Made by a program: the position numbers and the translations under genes. Source: Plantago ovata (taxonomy: Eukaryota > Streptophyta > Magnoliopsida > Lamiales > Plantaginaceae). Taken from it: DNA of 64,000 bases. Of the stretch, positions 46,392 through 57,676 are shown piece after piece; position 1 is the stretch's first letter, and each line of letters opens with the position of its first letter. Under the pieces are notes generated by a model. The model saw only the letters and a program-made list of their open reading frames with translations, was not told the origin of the DNA and did not search any database. The stretch spans positions 33,492,692 through 33,556,691 of the forward strand of contig CM051458.1 of the NCBI GenBank assembly GCA_028274465.1, written 5' to 3'.

Positions 46392-46593
46392 GTGCTCCCC
46401 GATGCGGGGAGACGGTTCCTGTCGTCAGAAAATGCGGTTTTAATCCCCGAAACCAATTTTTTCATAAAACCACTTGAAAAATATCACTCAAACATAAGCA
46501 TATACGACACAGACATGAACAAATTCGCATACGAGAAGCAAATAGTGCAAGAATGAATGCATGTAGAAAAACAGTAAAGAAAGCGATAAAAAC

Positions 46594-46611
46594 TCCGGGT
46601 TGCCTCCCGGA
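46594..46611 (-). other. Conserved hairpin after gag-pro, T3
   Basis: Arms TCCGGG/CCCGGA and a T-run in sense, as in T1 and T2. Confidence 0.7.
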
Positions 46612-46654
46612 TAGCGTCATTGTTTAAAGTCTTTGACTCGACTCCTGTCTCCGC

Positions 46655-47832
46655 CTATCTCTTCTTTTTGCGGGTACTAGGCTTCCCCTTCATTGATCTC
46701 CTCTCCATGCCACGAACCTGTGAATAAGAAAGAATATAGGCTGCAAGACCACAGTAGTGAGTAGTGAAAGAAATATCGGGCGGATCAGGTGGGTCAGATA
46801 TGGCGTGCAATACGTGTTGCTTGCCATCCATTTCAATAGTGCAAGTTCTTTGGTAGATGTCCATCACGGAGCGTAGTTTAGTCATGAACGTTCGCCCTAA
46901 GCATATGACATCCCCCGTTCCAGGTGCAGACGCCGGCATAACTACAAAATTGGTGTAAACAGAAGCTTCACCAATCTTGACCAACACATTTTTCACAACT
47001 CCTTCGGGTCTCATAAATGATCCATCCGCCAGTTGCACAATAGCCCTTTGCTCAGATAGTTTTCCAAGGTTACTCTTTTCAAACACGTTCAAAGGAATTA
47101 TGTTTGAGTAGGATCCCGTGTCTAGTGTGGCACGGACATTTTCAAGCTCACCAATCCCTACCTTAACATCGAAACTTTTAGGGAGTGGATCGGGATCCTC
47201 TTGCTCCTCATCACTTACGTCAGAACCAAGGTCCTCCTCTTCTTCCTTAGCCTGTAGAAGTTATTCCTTCTTGCAACACTCGCACTTAACAACCTTCTTG
47301 ATGGTGATTTCGTCAGGTAGATCACCAGCCAATGTAATGGCATTCGACTTCACAGTGTTGCTAGGCAGTTTGCCTTGTTCTCTACTTGCTCCTCGGTCGA
47401 TCAACTCTTGCATCTTTTGATGGGCAAGCCTAGTCTTCTCGGAATCTTCTTTATAACGTTTGAGAAAACTTTGTGTGTGATCAACCATCTTTTGCAAGTT
47501 CTCCATCAGTTGAGCCGACTTCGACTTCGGTGGCTCTTTCGGAGCGGGGTTTTCGCAGTGATCATTACCATAGTTTAGCCTGCTACGGTCTTGGTTAGGG
47601 CCATAAGTTTGGTTAGCCGGTGCATATCCTTGATTGTTTCGGAATCCTCTTCTCCAAAATCCACCTCGAGGGTTCCTACCGTCTTGTCCGTAGCTAACTT
47701 CTTGAGTACCAAACTCCGTAGCAAAGGCTTCTTCTTCGCCTCCTCGAGCCCAGTTGCCATCATCATATGCCAGCTCTGATCTACACATATGAGCCCCATG
47801 CCCATAGTTCTTGCAAATTCGGCATACTTCGT
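46655..47832 (-). pseudogene. T3 gag-protease, 3' part
   Basis: Begins at the T4 insertion point, just before the CX2CX4HX4C knuckle (CRICKNYGHGAHMC), and runs through the coiled-coil-like segment and retropepsin (DTGSYSN) to the usual C-terminus. A nonsense codon lies near 47262 (after CCKKE), and a short deletion shortens the coiled-coil segment relative to T4. Continues from 56599 on the other side of T4. Confidence 0.85.
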
Positions 47833-48183
47833 TGATGAATGTGTATTTTACACTTTCATTCGACTCTTTTTCACCTAATTTAGCTATCTTCTATGTTAAT
47901 TTAGCTATATTTAGTACATTTTATTAGAATAGTGTCACGTTTCCCTTTAGATTTTATTTACAGGTGTTGGTGAAATTCGGAGATTTCGGGGCAATTATAT
48001 TGAAGTCTACAAGGAATTGGTGTTCCAGAAGCCTATTTGGAGTATCTGAAGGTTTCCGGATAGGATTTGGAGTCTAGGGGTCGAATCTGGAGGTTAGAAG
48101 GCTACTAGAAGTCATAAACCGAGTCCGAAAAGGTGAAGAAATCCAAATCCGCGTCGAAAAACGTGGAAATTCCGCGAAATACT

Positions 48184-48220
48184 GGGGGCGAACCGCCCCA
48201 GCACCGGGCGAACCCACCCA
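48184..48220. repeat. GC-palindrome cluster, T4 5' LTR
   Basis: Two units; the second is degenerate (CGGGCGAACCCACCCA) compared with the 3' LTR (55689-55727). Confidence 0.82.
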
Positions 48221-48235
48221 GAAGAATTTCGGGCC

Positions 48236-48243
48236 TATATATA
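48236..48243 (+). promoter_or_regulatory. TATA box in T4 5' LTR
   Basis: TATATATA after the GC cluster, preceded by GGGCC and followed by GAGCTC. Confidence 0.6.
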
Positions 48244-49089
48244 GAGCTCAAGTTTTTCTCCAAAAATCATATCTTTCCAAGCCTACTTTCTCACCTCTCT
48301 CTATAGTTTTAGGTAGGGACTTCCCGGGGCCTGTCCTGGGAGTTCCATAGCTTAGGGGATACTTTTTCGTAGCAGATTGGAGCGCGTAGGATCGCAATCA
48401 TCCGGAGATTGACAACCTTCGGTAACTTTGTATCTTACAGTTTTTATCTACTTATTTTATTCTTCTTTCAATATGTTTTCTTCTATGATTGCTATTGATT
48501 GCATGCCTATTATGAGTAGCTAAACTTATCATTGGTGGTAGTATGTGAATTCTTAGCGAGGGAAGGTAATCATGCTAATGGCTATATCGCGCATTATACT
48601 CCGTGTCATTGCTTTATTTCGTTGATCAGATGCAACCAAAATTCTCGTATGTTGTATTGATTATTATACACACTTGGACACTTGTCAACCAGTCAGACCA
48701 ATTATCTTCGTAGTGTTGAATAATTACGGAACACATTAGCACGTTAGTTGTTGATGAGTCAGACCCATATTATCTTCGTAGTGCTGAATACTTGCAACAG
48801 GAGATTGATTCAAAGATCTCTATGCAAGACCGAGGAATTTATGCATGATTATCGACCCATTATGTTAAGAAGGACCATACTATCACCAATCTCCATTATC
48901 TGCTTGAAAACCCCTATTGCTTTCTATCTGCTGTTTTATATTTTCTTGTTAAATAGATAAAGCTAGTTATAGTCCTGAGAGAACGACACTCGAGTCATTC
49001 TACTACTACACTACGGTTTTCGTTGTAGTTGTGGATTGCCTTTGGCTAAATACAAATTTATTTGACTGAATCTGACACGTTCATCAAAT

Positions 49090-49107
49090 TGGCGCCGTTG
49101 CCGGGGA
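49090..49107 (+). other. PBS of T4 (tRNA-Asp type)
   Basis: TGGCGCCGTTGCCGGGGA, 3 bp after the LTR. Identical to B unit 1. Confidence 0.88.
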
Positions 49108-49248
49108 CTATACTCCTTTTTTCTGTTTAATTTGTTTATATTACAGCTTTAGATTCCTAATTCTATTAGTTTTAGTTTTCCTTTTTTATCTCTCTCTGCT
49201 TTTCTAGTTTGTTTCTAATCACCTTTTCTAGTCTGTCACAGATAGTGT

Positions 49249-51405
49249 ATGCCGGATACACGATCTGCAGGAACACTGCTTGCTAATTCAATTGCTGAGA
49301 TCGATAGAGTCTACCACCAGAGAAGGCGACTACTTGAAAGGCGCGCACTAGAGGAAATAGAGGAAACCGTTTTCTCTGAATCTCTAATTAGTCTATTCAA
49401 GGAAATCGACGGAATGGCAAAAGCTAGACCACTGAAGGCATGGGTACAACCCACCAAGGATCGTATGAGGGGACCGGCGATTGTTTCGCCTGCAACCCGA
49501 GATCTGGAGATCAAGAACCACGCATTCCAACAACTTCCGAGGTTCTATGGCTTATCAAGGGAAGATGTGATGGGGTACTTGAACGATATCGATGATTTCG
49601 TCAACCAACTCCCACGACCCGGAGCTGACATAACAACGGATGAGTTAAGGATGAAGGTTTTTGCTATGGGACTTGGCGACAGAGCCAAGTCATGGCTGAG
49701 TTCTCTACCAGCTGGCTCGCTGGACACTTGGGAAAAGGTTTTTTCAGCTTTTATGGAGAAATACTTCCCACACACTCTGACTACCGCGCTAAAGGCGCAA
49801 ATCACTGGATTCAAGCAGGACTATGATGAGACCATCTACACCGCATTCGAGAGGTTCCAAGATCTCACGAACAAGTGCCCTCACCATGGTTTTGAACTTT
49901 CCGACCTAGTCCAACACTTCTACAATGGACTAACCTTCGAGAACCAACAAGTGGTGGATTTCCAATGCCGAGGCAATATTTGGGAGGAAACCGCAGAAGC
50001 CGTCTGGGCTGTTTTCGAAAGGCTTGCTAAGGGTTCACAGTTCAAGGAACCAAGAGCAATGGTTAGGAGACGTGGACCTGAAGCTCCACCGACTCAAGAA
50101 GCCCCTATGTACAGGGGGAATGGGGATCAATTCGAGTGCTTTACCAACGAATTGAAGCAAGTCCTCAAGAGCGCCACTGGAACAACTGTTTCGAACGAAG
50201 TATGCCGAATATGCAAGAACTATGGGCATGGGGCTCATATTTGTAGATCAGAGTTGGCATACGATGATGGCAACTGGGCTCGAGGAGGCGAAGAAGAAGC
50301 TTTTGCTACGGAGTTTGGCACTCAAGAAGTTATCTACGGACAAGACGGTAGGAATCCTCGAGGTGGATTTTGGAGAAGAGGATACCGTAACAATCAAGGA
50401 TATGCACCGGCTAACCAAACTTATGGACCTAACCAAGACCGTAGTAGGCTGAACTATGGTAATGATCACTGCGAAAACCCAGCCCCGAAAGAGCCACCGA
50501 AGTCGAAGTCGGCTCTACTGATGGAGAACTTACAGAAGATGGTTGATCACACACAAAGTTTTCTCAAACGTTATGAAGAAGATTCTGAGAAGACTAGGGC
50601 AAGGCTCGATAAATTGGAAGAGAGCACAAGGCTTGCCCATCAAAAGATGCAAGAGTTGATCGACCGAGGAGCAAGTAGGGAGCAAGGCAAACTGCCTAGC
50701 AACACTGAGAAGTCATTGTCCACTAACTTAGTAGGTGATCTACCTGTTGAAACCACCATCAAGAAGGTTGCTAAGTGCGAGAGTTGCAAGAGGGAACTGC
50801 CCCCACAGGCCGAAGAAGAAGAAAAGGACCTTGGTACTAACAAGAGTGAAGAGGAGCAAGAGGATCCCGAGCCACTCCCTCAAGGTTTCGATATTAAGGT
50901 CGGGATTGGGGAGCTTGAAGATGTCCGAGCCACACTAGACACTGGATCCTACTCAAATGTGCTCCCTTTGAACGTTTTCGAGAAGAGTAACCTTGGAGAA
51001 CTAACTGTGCATAAGGCTATTGTGCAACTGGCGGATGGATCCCTTGTGAAACCCGAAGGCGTTGTGAAGAATGTATTAGTCAAAATTGGTGAAGCCTCTG
51101 TCCACACCGATTTTGTAATTATGCCAGCATCAGCACCAGGGACGGGGGATGTTATACTCTTAGGACAAACATTCTTGACTAAAATATGCTCAGTGATGGA
51201 CATCTACCAAAGGACTTGCACTATCGAAGTGGATGGCAAGCAACATGTGTTGCGAGCCATATCTGATCCACCTGATCCACCCGATACTTCTAACACTATT
51301 GATTACAGTGGTCTTAACGTTTATGTTCACTCTTATTCACAGGATCAAAGCACGGGAAGGAGAATCATGAAGGGGAAGTCTAGTACCCTCAGAAGGAAAA
51401 GATAG
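49249..51405 (+). CDS. Gag-protease polyprotein of T4 (718 aa, intact)
   Basis: ATG 49249 starts MPDTRSAGTLL; T1 and T2 have ATG at the same place. Athila-type Gag core around residues 160-235 (FMEKYFPHTLTTALKAQITGF, CPHHGFELSDLVQHFYNGL). CX2CX4HX4C knuckle at residues 319-332 (CRICKNYGHGAHIC). G/N/Q-rich stretch about 370-415. Coiled-coil-like segment about 425-475. CESC pair near 540, acidic linker, then retropepsin with catalytic D564 (LDTGSYSN) and a LLGQTFL flap-side motif. Basic C-terminus (GRRIMKGKSSTLRRKR). Gag would assemble the particle and the protease would cleave it. No RT frame follows, directly or by frameshift. It is the only undamaged Gag of this family here. Confidence 0.9.
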   Translation: MPDTRSAGTLLANSIAEIDRVYHQRRRLLERRALEEIEETVFSESLISLFKEIDGMAKARPLKAWVQPTKDRMRGPAIVSPATRDLEIKNHAFQQLPRFYGLSREDVMGYLNDIDDFVNQLPRPGADITTDELRMKVFAMGLGDRAKSWLSSLPAGSLDTWEKVFSAFMEKYFPHTLTTALKAQITGFKQDYDETIYTAFERFQDLTNKCPHHGFELSDLVQHFYNGLTFENQQVVDFQCRGNIWEETAEAVWAVFERLAKGSQFKEPRAMVRRRGPEAPPTQEAPMYRGNGDQFECFTNELKQVLKSATGTTVSNEVCRICKNYGHGAHICRSELAYDDGNWARGGEEEAFATEFGTQEVIYGQDGRNPRGGFWRRGYRNNQGYAPANQTYGPNQDRSRLNYGNDHCENPAPKEPPKSKSALLMENLQKMVDHTQSFLKRYEEDSEKTRARLDKLEESTRLAHQKMQELIDRGASREQGKLPSNTEKSLSTNLVGDLPVETTIKKVAKCESCKRELPPQAEEEEKDLGTNKSEEEQEDPEPLPQGFDIKVGIGELEDVRATLDTGSYSNVLPLNVFEKSNLGELTVHKAIVQLADGSLVKPEGVVKNVLVKIGEASVHTDFVIMPASAPGTGDVILLGQTFLTKICSVMDIYQRTCTIEVDGKQHVLRAISDPPDPPDTSNTIDYSGLNVYVHSYSQDQSTGRRIMKGKSSTLRRKR

Positions 51406-51448
51406 GCGAAGACAGGGGTCGAGTCAGAGACCTTAAACAATGGCGCTA

Positions 51449-51466
51449 TCCGGGAGGCAACCCGGG
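51449..51466 (+). other. Conserved hairpin after gag-pro, T4
   Basis: Arms TCCGGG and CCCGGG (one mismatch relative to the other copies), loop AGGCAA, then a T-run. Confidence 0.65.
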
Positions 51467-51692
51467 GTTTTTATCGCTTTCTTTACCGCTTTATTGCATG
51501 CATTCATACTTGAACAATTTGCTTTTCATATGTGAATTTGTTCGGTTCTGTGTCGTATGTGCTTATGTTGTGTTCGAGTGCGACTTTTCGAGTGATTTTT
51601 TGAGGAAAATGATTTTTCGGGGACTAAAATTTTTTCGGGGACATAAATCGCATTTTTATTTTTCAAAAACGTTCGTCTCCCACCTAAAAGTG

Positions 51693-51753
51693 AGGGGCGA
51701 ATCGCCCCACGTGCGGGGCGGTCCGCCCCAGGTGTGGGGCGAACCGCCCCACA
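51693..51753. repeat. GC-palindrome cluster, T4 internal
   Basis: Three units (GGGGCGAATCGCCCC, GGGGCGGTCCGCCCC, GGGGCGAACCGCCCC) before the ORF2 leader, ending in ACACCTCCAG. Confidence 0.88.
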
Positions 51754-51982
51754 CCTCCAGAGACTAAAAATCGGGGGTTTCTTCGCCAAACCCCCATTTT
51801 TCTCCATTTTCATCCTTCAAACTCCAAAATTTCCTCCATATTCAAAATACCTTCAAATCTTCATAACTCCTTCATCTCTCCATCATTTTGTGTGTTCTTT
51901 AGCTTCATTCGAAGCTCGTTGCATGCTCTTTCATTCTACCCGAATAAATTTCCTCCTAGCTCATTCAATTTCCGGATTTGAG

Positions 51983-52520
51983 GTATTATCACATGAACCC
52001 TAATTTTTACAATTTGTGGATTTTTTGATTTATGCTTCAATTAGACTTGTATGATGTATGGGTTGATGATTTATGTGTTTAGATTCATTATTCATTGTCA
52101 ATTACATGTTCAATTAGGCTTGGTTTGATGATTTGAGATTTTGCTAATTGGATGATATATGTCTTGTTAGGAAATTGTCTCTATTGCTTTCATTCCTTGT
52201 TTAAACATGTGTTTATTGATGTGAAATTGATGAATGTATTGGTAGAATGCATGATGGTTGAAATTGAGGATTTATGCTAGAAACTGATTTTTATGATATG
52301 GATTGAACCTTGTGATTCAATGCATTTGTTGTTAGCAAGAGCATAATGTGACGTGTTATTGTAGTAGGTACATTGATATGTTACGTAATGAATTAGCTAG
52401 ACTAGGCTTTGGGATTTTGAGGAGTTGGATTTTTGAGTATTTTACTCGTTTGTTCGCTCGTTTATTTGCATATGCATAGGTCTATTTTGCATTGTACAAG
52501 ATACTAATTGCTGTTTGTAG
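51983..52520 (+). other. Predicted leader intron before ORF2 of T4 (538 bp)
   Basis: Donor GGATTTGAG|GTATTATC; acceptor CTGTTTGTAG|GAATC, with TACTAAT at 52502-52508. ORF2 ATG 52526 follows 5 nt later. Confidence 0.6.
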
Positions 52521-52525
52521 GAATC

Positions 52526-53829
52526 ATGGCACCAAGGACAAGGAGAGCTGGCTCTAGCAAGAAGGGGAAGGGAGTGGCATCAAGCTCCCAACCATCTCAC
52601 GATTTGTACGAGTTGTCTGCCGCTGCGATAGAGGTACGACAACGGCTAGAGGAGGAGATGGCCGACGGAGGAAGGTCTATCATTCCCGACAGGAGGATTG
52701 ACATTCCTGTGTCTGCAGCGAATAGAGCGGGGTATAGGACGCTGTCAAGTTTGGGGTCACAAAGGAATTGGGCATGGTACAGTTCCGACAGGTTCAAAGG
52801 CTATGACGAAAGCCTCCTCCGAGATTTCTACACTGGGTACACAGATCTCGACGAGAAGAATGGGGTGTTAGTCCGAGGCCTGATTATACCATGGAGCCCA
52901 GAGTACATTTCTTCCTTCATCCATTTCGGGAACTTGGAATTCACAGAGAGCGCGCACGCCTACTTGTATTCAAGGGACGCTAGGGGGATAGGAAGAGACA
53001 TCACCGAAGTGATCTGCAACAGGGAGTACAGATATCCGGAAGTTGGGGCAGCACCTGGACGGATCGGTTATAGCGACCTTAGCATCGAAGCTAAGGTGAT
53101 GATGAAATTTTGCATCTCCGACTTGATCCCGAGGAAGAATGACACATGGATTCAGCCCTACTACGCCGAGCTCCTCTACTGCCTCATAGACGGACATCAG
53201 GTCGACATAGGGCGCATTATGTATGAGGAGTACGAGCGCCACTGGGAAAAGAAGAGGAAGCCTTTCATCTTTCCGAGCTTCATCACAGCATACTGCAAAT
53301 ATCATGGGGTCGACGATATTGAGAAGGGGGATTGCAAGGTCGCTGCCCTTTCACCCTCGACCGTTGAGGTACAGCTCAACAGGTATCAGTTGAGGAACCC
53401 CACTGCAGCCGCTGCTGATGTAGGAGGGGCATTCCAGCGAATGATTCCGATCATGAGGATGCTATGGAGGGCGATGTTGGTGAAGCCCCGATTCCAGATA
53501 TTCCATTTGTCCATCATGCACCGCATGCACCAGCTGGAGCACCACAGGGGTCTGGAGGATTTGACTTCTCCGAATTCCGTACCTACCTCGACAGCCGTTT
53601 CGACAGGATTGATGCCAACAACGCGGCCATGCGATAGGACATCAACTGGCACATTGTCCAGCACAACCGCGATTGGGAGATATTCGAGGAGCACCGCCGA
53701 GAGGATAGGCAGCACATGTGGGAGCAGCAACAGCTGATCCAGCAACAGCAGGAAGCTCTACGACAGTCCAATGAGCTCATGAATGACATGTGGAGCGACT
53801 TTTATGGGGACTACCATCCCGATGATTAG
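52526..53829 (+). pseudogene. ORF2 (type 2) of T4: putative plant transposon protein domain
   Basis: Starts MAPRTRRAGSSKKGKG right after the predicted splice acceptor. About 300 codons are open with a pattern like the plant 'putative plant transposon protein' domain: WAWYSSDRFKGYDESLLRDFY, GVLVRGLIIPWSPEYISSF, ISDLIPRKNDTWIQPYYAEL, GRIMYEEYERHWEKKRKPF, FPSFITAYCKYHGVD. A 1-bp slip in a G-run near 53427 shifts the frame; the original frame then continues (FDFSEFRTYLDSRFDRIDANNAAM) with TAG at about 53636 and a Q/E-rich tail ending DYHPDD at 53829. It occupies the slot of the unrelated type-1 ORF2 of T1-T3. Role unknown; the slot corresponds to env-like genes of Athila, but no signal peptide or membrane segment is seen. 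Confidence 0.65.
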
Positions 53830-55335
53830 TCCTTCCACTTGTCCACTCTCAGCCGACCGAGGCCAAACCCTTCGGTAACATCTAGTATCACTTCTTATTA
53901 CTCATTCTATTTTGCTAGGGGGCTAGCTTAAGAATCGTAAGGGGGATGGAATGTGAACCATGATGTTAAGTTTTGTTTGGTTTTGTGTCGATTAGTATCT
54001 TGTTCTTTGTTTGCATTTGCACGTTTACCGCTTTCTTAGATTTTTTAGGTTGCATTCACTACATTCATCTTAGGATAGTTTTGCATGTTTTATATGGAGT
54101 TTATTGCCGAATTTTTTGAACTTTTTTATTGGGTAAATCAACTAGCTATGCCATTAATCGTATGCTTCATCTCTATGAATTTGTTTGAAGTTTTTCTCGC
54201 TTGGCTTGTCACATTTATGTATTGCACTTAGTTGAGCTAGGTAGTCTCGACATCACTTAGTGGTGTTTTCTCTACTGCGGTTCACGAATGCCTTTATAAT
54301 AGGATGATGCATGTTAGGGTCTTATGGTTGTTTTCCCGACTAATTATGTACCTAAGAGGCAACAAGTCTTCACCATGCTTTGAGATTGCTAAATGCCTAG
54401 GAAGGAGGTAGTGTGAGGTTGTGTGATCCTTTGTTTATAACCTAATCTTCCGAATAGGTTTGGGGAGGGGGTTACACCATCATTAGACTTGTTTCTGTTT
54501 TTCATTCTTGTATCGTGAGTTTATTTTCCTTTTCCCGTAAATTTTGTACTCCAACCTATTCTTTCGAATAGGTTTGGGGAAGTCGTGTGAGTCAATTTTG
54601 TTTCTCTTTGTTATGCTACTGCTGGCTAAAAAAAAAAATCGAAAAAAAAAACGAAACTTCCAGAAAAGAAAAAAAAAAGAAAAAAGAGAAGACCCCAAAA
54701 AAGCAAAAAAGGGTCCAAAAAAGAAAAGCCAAATAGCAGTTTAGCAAAGTTTTGAGTCTTTTTCATTTTTCGTATTGTTCGTAATCGTGTTTTTCTATTT
54801 TTTATCTTTTTGTCTTGAGTGTCATCTGTTCTAGACCACCCTCGTCCTGCCATTCAGGAAGTGGTGAATAGCTTAAGACTTTATTTGAGAGATGGGTAGA
54901 ATAGGGGAGAGTTATCTTTTATAGGGAACCCTCCTTCGTTTGATGAGAGCCATTACTGGTTCGACCTCTTTTGAGGGAAAGTCTTAACATGGTGGAACAA
55001 CAGTAAGTCCTCAGTTTCATAGGCACGGGGAAACCATTCGTATCTTAGCATGCATCATTACGTCATCACTGACTAGGTCCAGGTAGAGAATGTTACGAGA
55101 GACTATCTTGTCTTGACATAAGTGCTTATGTGGATGTGTATAAGTCAATCGAGGTATTCTTCAACCTATATTCATGCTTTGATTTATATGGTTTTTGTTC
55201 ATATGTTATTTGGTAGATTCAGTAATTTAGTTCATTTTATTTGGCATGAAACTCCATTTTTGAGTCTTGCATGTTTTTTGTATTAGAGTCTAGCTTAGTT
55301 GCTTGAGGACAAGCAAAGGTTCGGTTTGGAGAGTT
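53830..55335 (+). other. T4 3' non-coding module and PPT
   Basis: From about 53850 on it matches T2 (GCCGACCGAGGCCAAACC onward). Paired hairpins at 54439-54460 and 54553-54574, purine tract (about 54628-54730), PPT AAGGTTCGGTTTGGAGAG (about 55316-55333). No ORF of note. Confidence 0.8.
54439..54574 (+). other. Paired hairpins in the 3' region, T4
   Basis: The first stem has one mismatch (AACCTAATC); the second is perfect. Starts 114 bp apart. Confidence 0.84.
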
Positions 55336-56598
55336 TGATGAATGTGTATTGTACACTTTCATTCGAGTCTTTTTCACCTAATTTAGCTATCCTCTATGTT
55401 AATTTAGCTATATTTTAGTACATTTTATTAGAATAGTGTCACGTTTCCCTTTAGATTTTATTTTACAGGTTTTGGTTGAAATTCGGAGATTTCGGGGCAA
55501 TTATATTGAAGTCTACAAGGAATTGGTGTTCCAGAAGCCTATTTGGAGTATCTGAAGATTTCCGGATAGGATTTGGAGTCTAGGGGCCGAATCTGGAGGT
55601 TAGAAGGCTACTAGAAGTCATAAACGAGTCCGAAAAGGTGAAGAAATCCAAATCCGCGTCGAAAAACACGGAAATTCAGCGTAATACTGGGTGGCGAACC
55701 GCCCCAGCACCGGGCGAACCGCCCCAGAAGAATTTCGGGGCCTATATATAGAGCTCAAGTTTTTCTCCGAAAATCATATCTTTCCAAGCCTACTTTCTCA
55801 CCTCTCTCTATAGTTTTAGGTAGGGACTTCCCGGGGCCTGTCCTGGGAGTTCCATAGCTTAGGGGATACTTTTTCGTAGCAGATTGGAGCGCGTAGGATC
55901 GCAATCATCCGGAGATTGACAACCTTCGGTAACTTTGTATCTTACAGTTTTTATCTACTTATTTTATTCTTCTTTCAATATGTTTTCTTCTATGATTGCT
56001 ATTGATTGCATGCCTATTATGAGTAGCTAAACTTATCATTGGTGGTAGTATGTGAATTCTTAGCGAGGGAAGATAATCATGCTAATGGCTATATCGCGCA
56101 TTATACTCCGTGTCATTGCTTTATTTCGTTGATCAGATGCAACCAAAATTCTCGTATGTTGTATTGATTATTATGCACACTTGGACACTTGTCAACCAGT
56201 CAGACCAATTATCTTCGTAGTGTTGAATAATTACGGAACACATTAGGACGTTAGTTGTTGATGAGTCAGACCCATATTATCTTCGTAGTGCTTAATACTT
56301 GCAACAGGACACAAGATTGATTCAAAGATCTCTATGCAAGACCGAGGAATTTATGCATGATTATCGACCCATTATGTTAAGAAGGACCATACTATCACCA
56401 ATCTCCATTATCTGCTTGAAAACCCCTATTGCTTTCTATCTGCTGTTTTATATTTTCTTGTTAAATAGATAAAGCTAGTTGTAGTCCTGAGAGAACGACA
56501 CTCGAGTCATCCTACTACTACACTACGGTTTTCGTTGTAGTTGTGGATTGCCTTTGGCTAAATACAAATTTATTTGACTAAATCTGACACGTTCATCA
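55336..56598 (+). repeat. T4 3' LTR (1,263 bp)
   Basis: Nearly identical to 47833-49086. GC cluster at 55689-55727 with two good units. Confidence 0.94.
55689..55727. repeat. GC-palindrome cluster, T4 3' LTR
   Basis: Two units of the GGCGAACCGCCCC type joined by AGCACC. Confidence 0.83.
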
Positions 56599-57552
56599 TT
56601 CGTTCGAAACAGTTGTTCCGGTGGCGCTCTTGAGGACATGCTTTAATTCGTTGGTAAAGCACTTGAATTGATCCCCATTCCCCCTATACATAGGGGCTTC
56701 TTGAGTCGGTGGAGCTTCGGGTCCACGTCTCCTAACCATTGCTCTTGGGTCCTTGAACTGCGAACCTTTAGCAAGCCTTTCGAAAACTGCCCAGACGGCT
56801 TCTGCGGTTTCCTCCCAAATATTGCCTCGGCATTGGAAATCCACCACTTGTTGGTTCTCGAAGGTTAGTCCATTGTAGAAGTGTTGGACTAGGTCAGAAA
56901 GTTCAAAACCATGGTGAGGGCACTTGTTCGTGAGATCTTGGAATCTCTCAAACGCGGTGTAGATGGTCTCATCATAGTCTTTCTTGAATCCAGTGATTTG
57001 CGCCTTTAGCGCGGTAGTCAAGGTGTGAGGGAATTATTTCTCCATGAAAGCTGAAAAAACCTTCTCCCAGGTGTCCAGCGAGCCTGCTGGTAGAGAACTC
57101 AACCATGACTTGGCTCTGTCGCCAAGTCCCATAGCAAAAACCTTCATCCTCAACTCGTCCGTTGTTATATCAGCTCCGGGTCGTGGGAGTTGGTTGACGA
57201 AATCAATGATATCATGCAAGTACCCCATCACATCTTCCCTTGATAAGCCATAGAACCTCGGAAGTTGTTGGAATGCGTGGTTCTTGATTTCCAGATCTCG
57301 GGTTGCAGACGAAAGAACAATCGCCGATCCCCTCATACGATCCTTGGTGTGTTGAACCCATGATTTCAGTGGTCTAGCTTCTGCCATTCCGTCGATTTCC
57401 TTGAAAAGACTGAGTAGAGATTCAGAGAAATCGGTATCCTCTATTTCCTCTAGTGCGCGCCTTTCGAGTAGTCGCTTTCTTTGGTGGTAGACTCTGTCGA
57501 TCTCAGCAATTGAATCAACAAGTGGTGTTCCTGCAGAACGTGTATGCGGCTT
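56599..57552 (-). pseudogene. T3 gag-protease, 5' part, start codon lost
   Basis: N-terminal Gag, homologous to T4 residues 1-317. The ATG is changed to AAG (57552-57550). TAA at 57036-57034 replaces tyrosine in FMEKYFPH. The remaining sequence is open to the T4 insertion after TVSNE. It continues at 47832, in frame once T4 and one TTCGT copy are discounted. Confidence 0.87.
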
Positions 57553-57676
57553 ACACTATCTGTAACAGACTAGGAAAGCAGTATCAGAGAGAGATTAAAA
57601 AGGAAAACTAAAACTAATAGAATTAGGAATCGAAAGCTGAAAATATAAACAAATTAAACAGAAAAAAGGAGTATAG

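Larger units (their letters stand above)
47833..49086 (+). repeat. T4 5' LTR (1,254 bp)
   Basis: TGATGAATGTG...GTTCATCA. GC cluster at 48184-48220, TATATATA at 48236-48243. Confidence 0.94.
47833..56598 (+). mobile_element. T4: structurally complete GP retrotransposon, intact gag-pro
   Basis: 8,766 bp with perfect TSD TTCGT (47828-47832 and 56599-56603). LTRs are 47833-49086 and 55336-56598. PBS, an intact 718-aa gag-pro frame, leader intron, type-2 ORF2, shared 3' module and PPT are all present. Its two LTRs differ only slightly by eye. It inserted in antisense orientation into the gag of its relative T3. It lacks RT, RNase H and integrase, so mobility would require proteins in trans. Confidence 0.95.
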
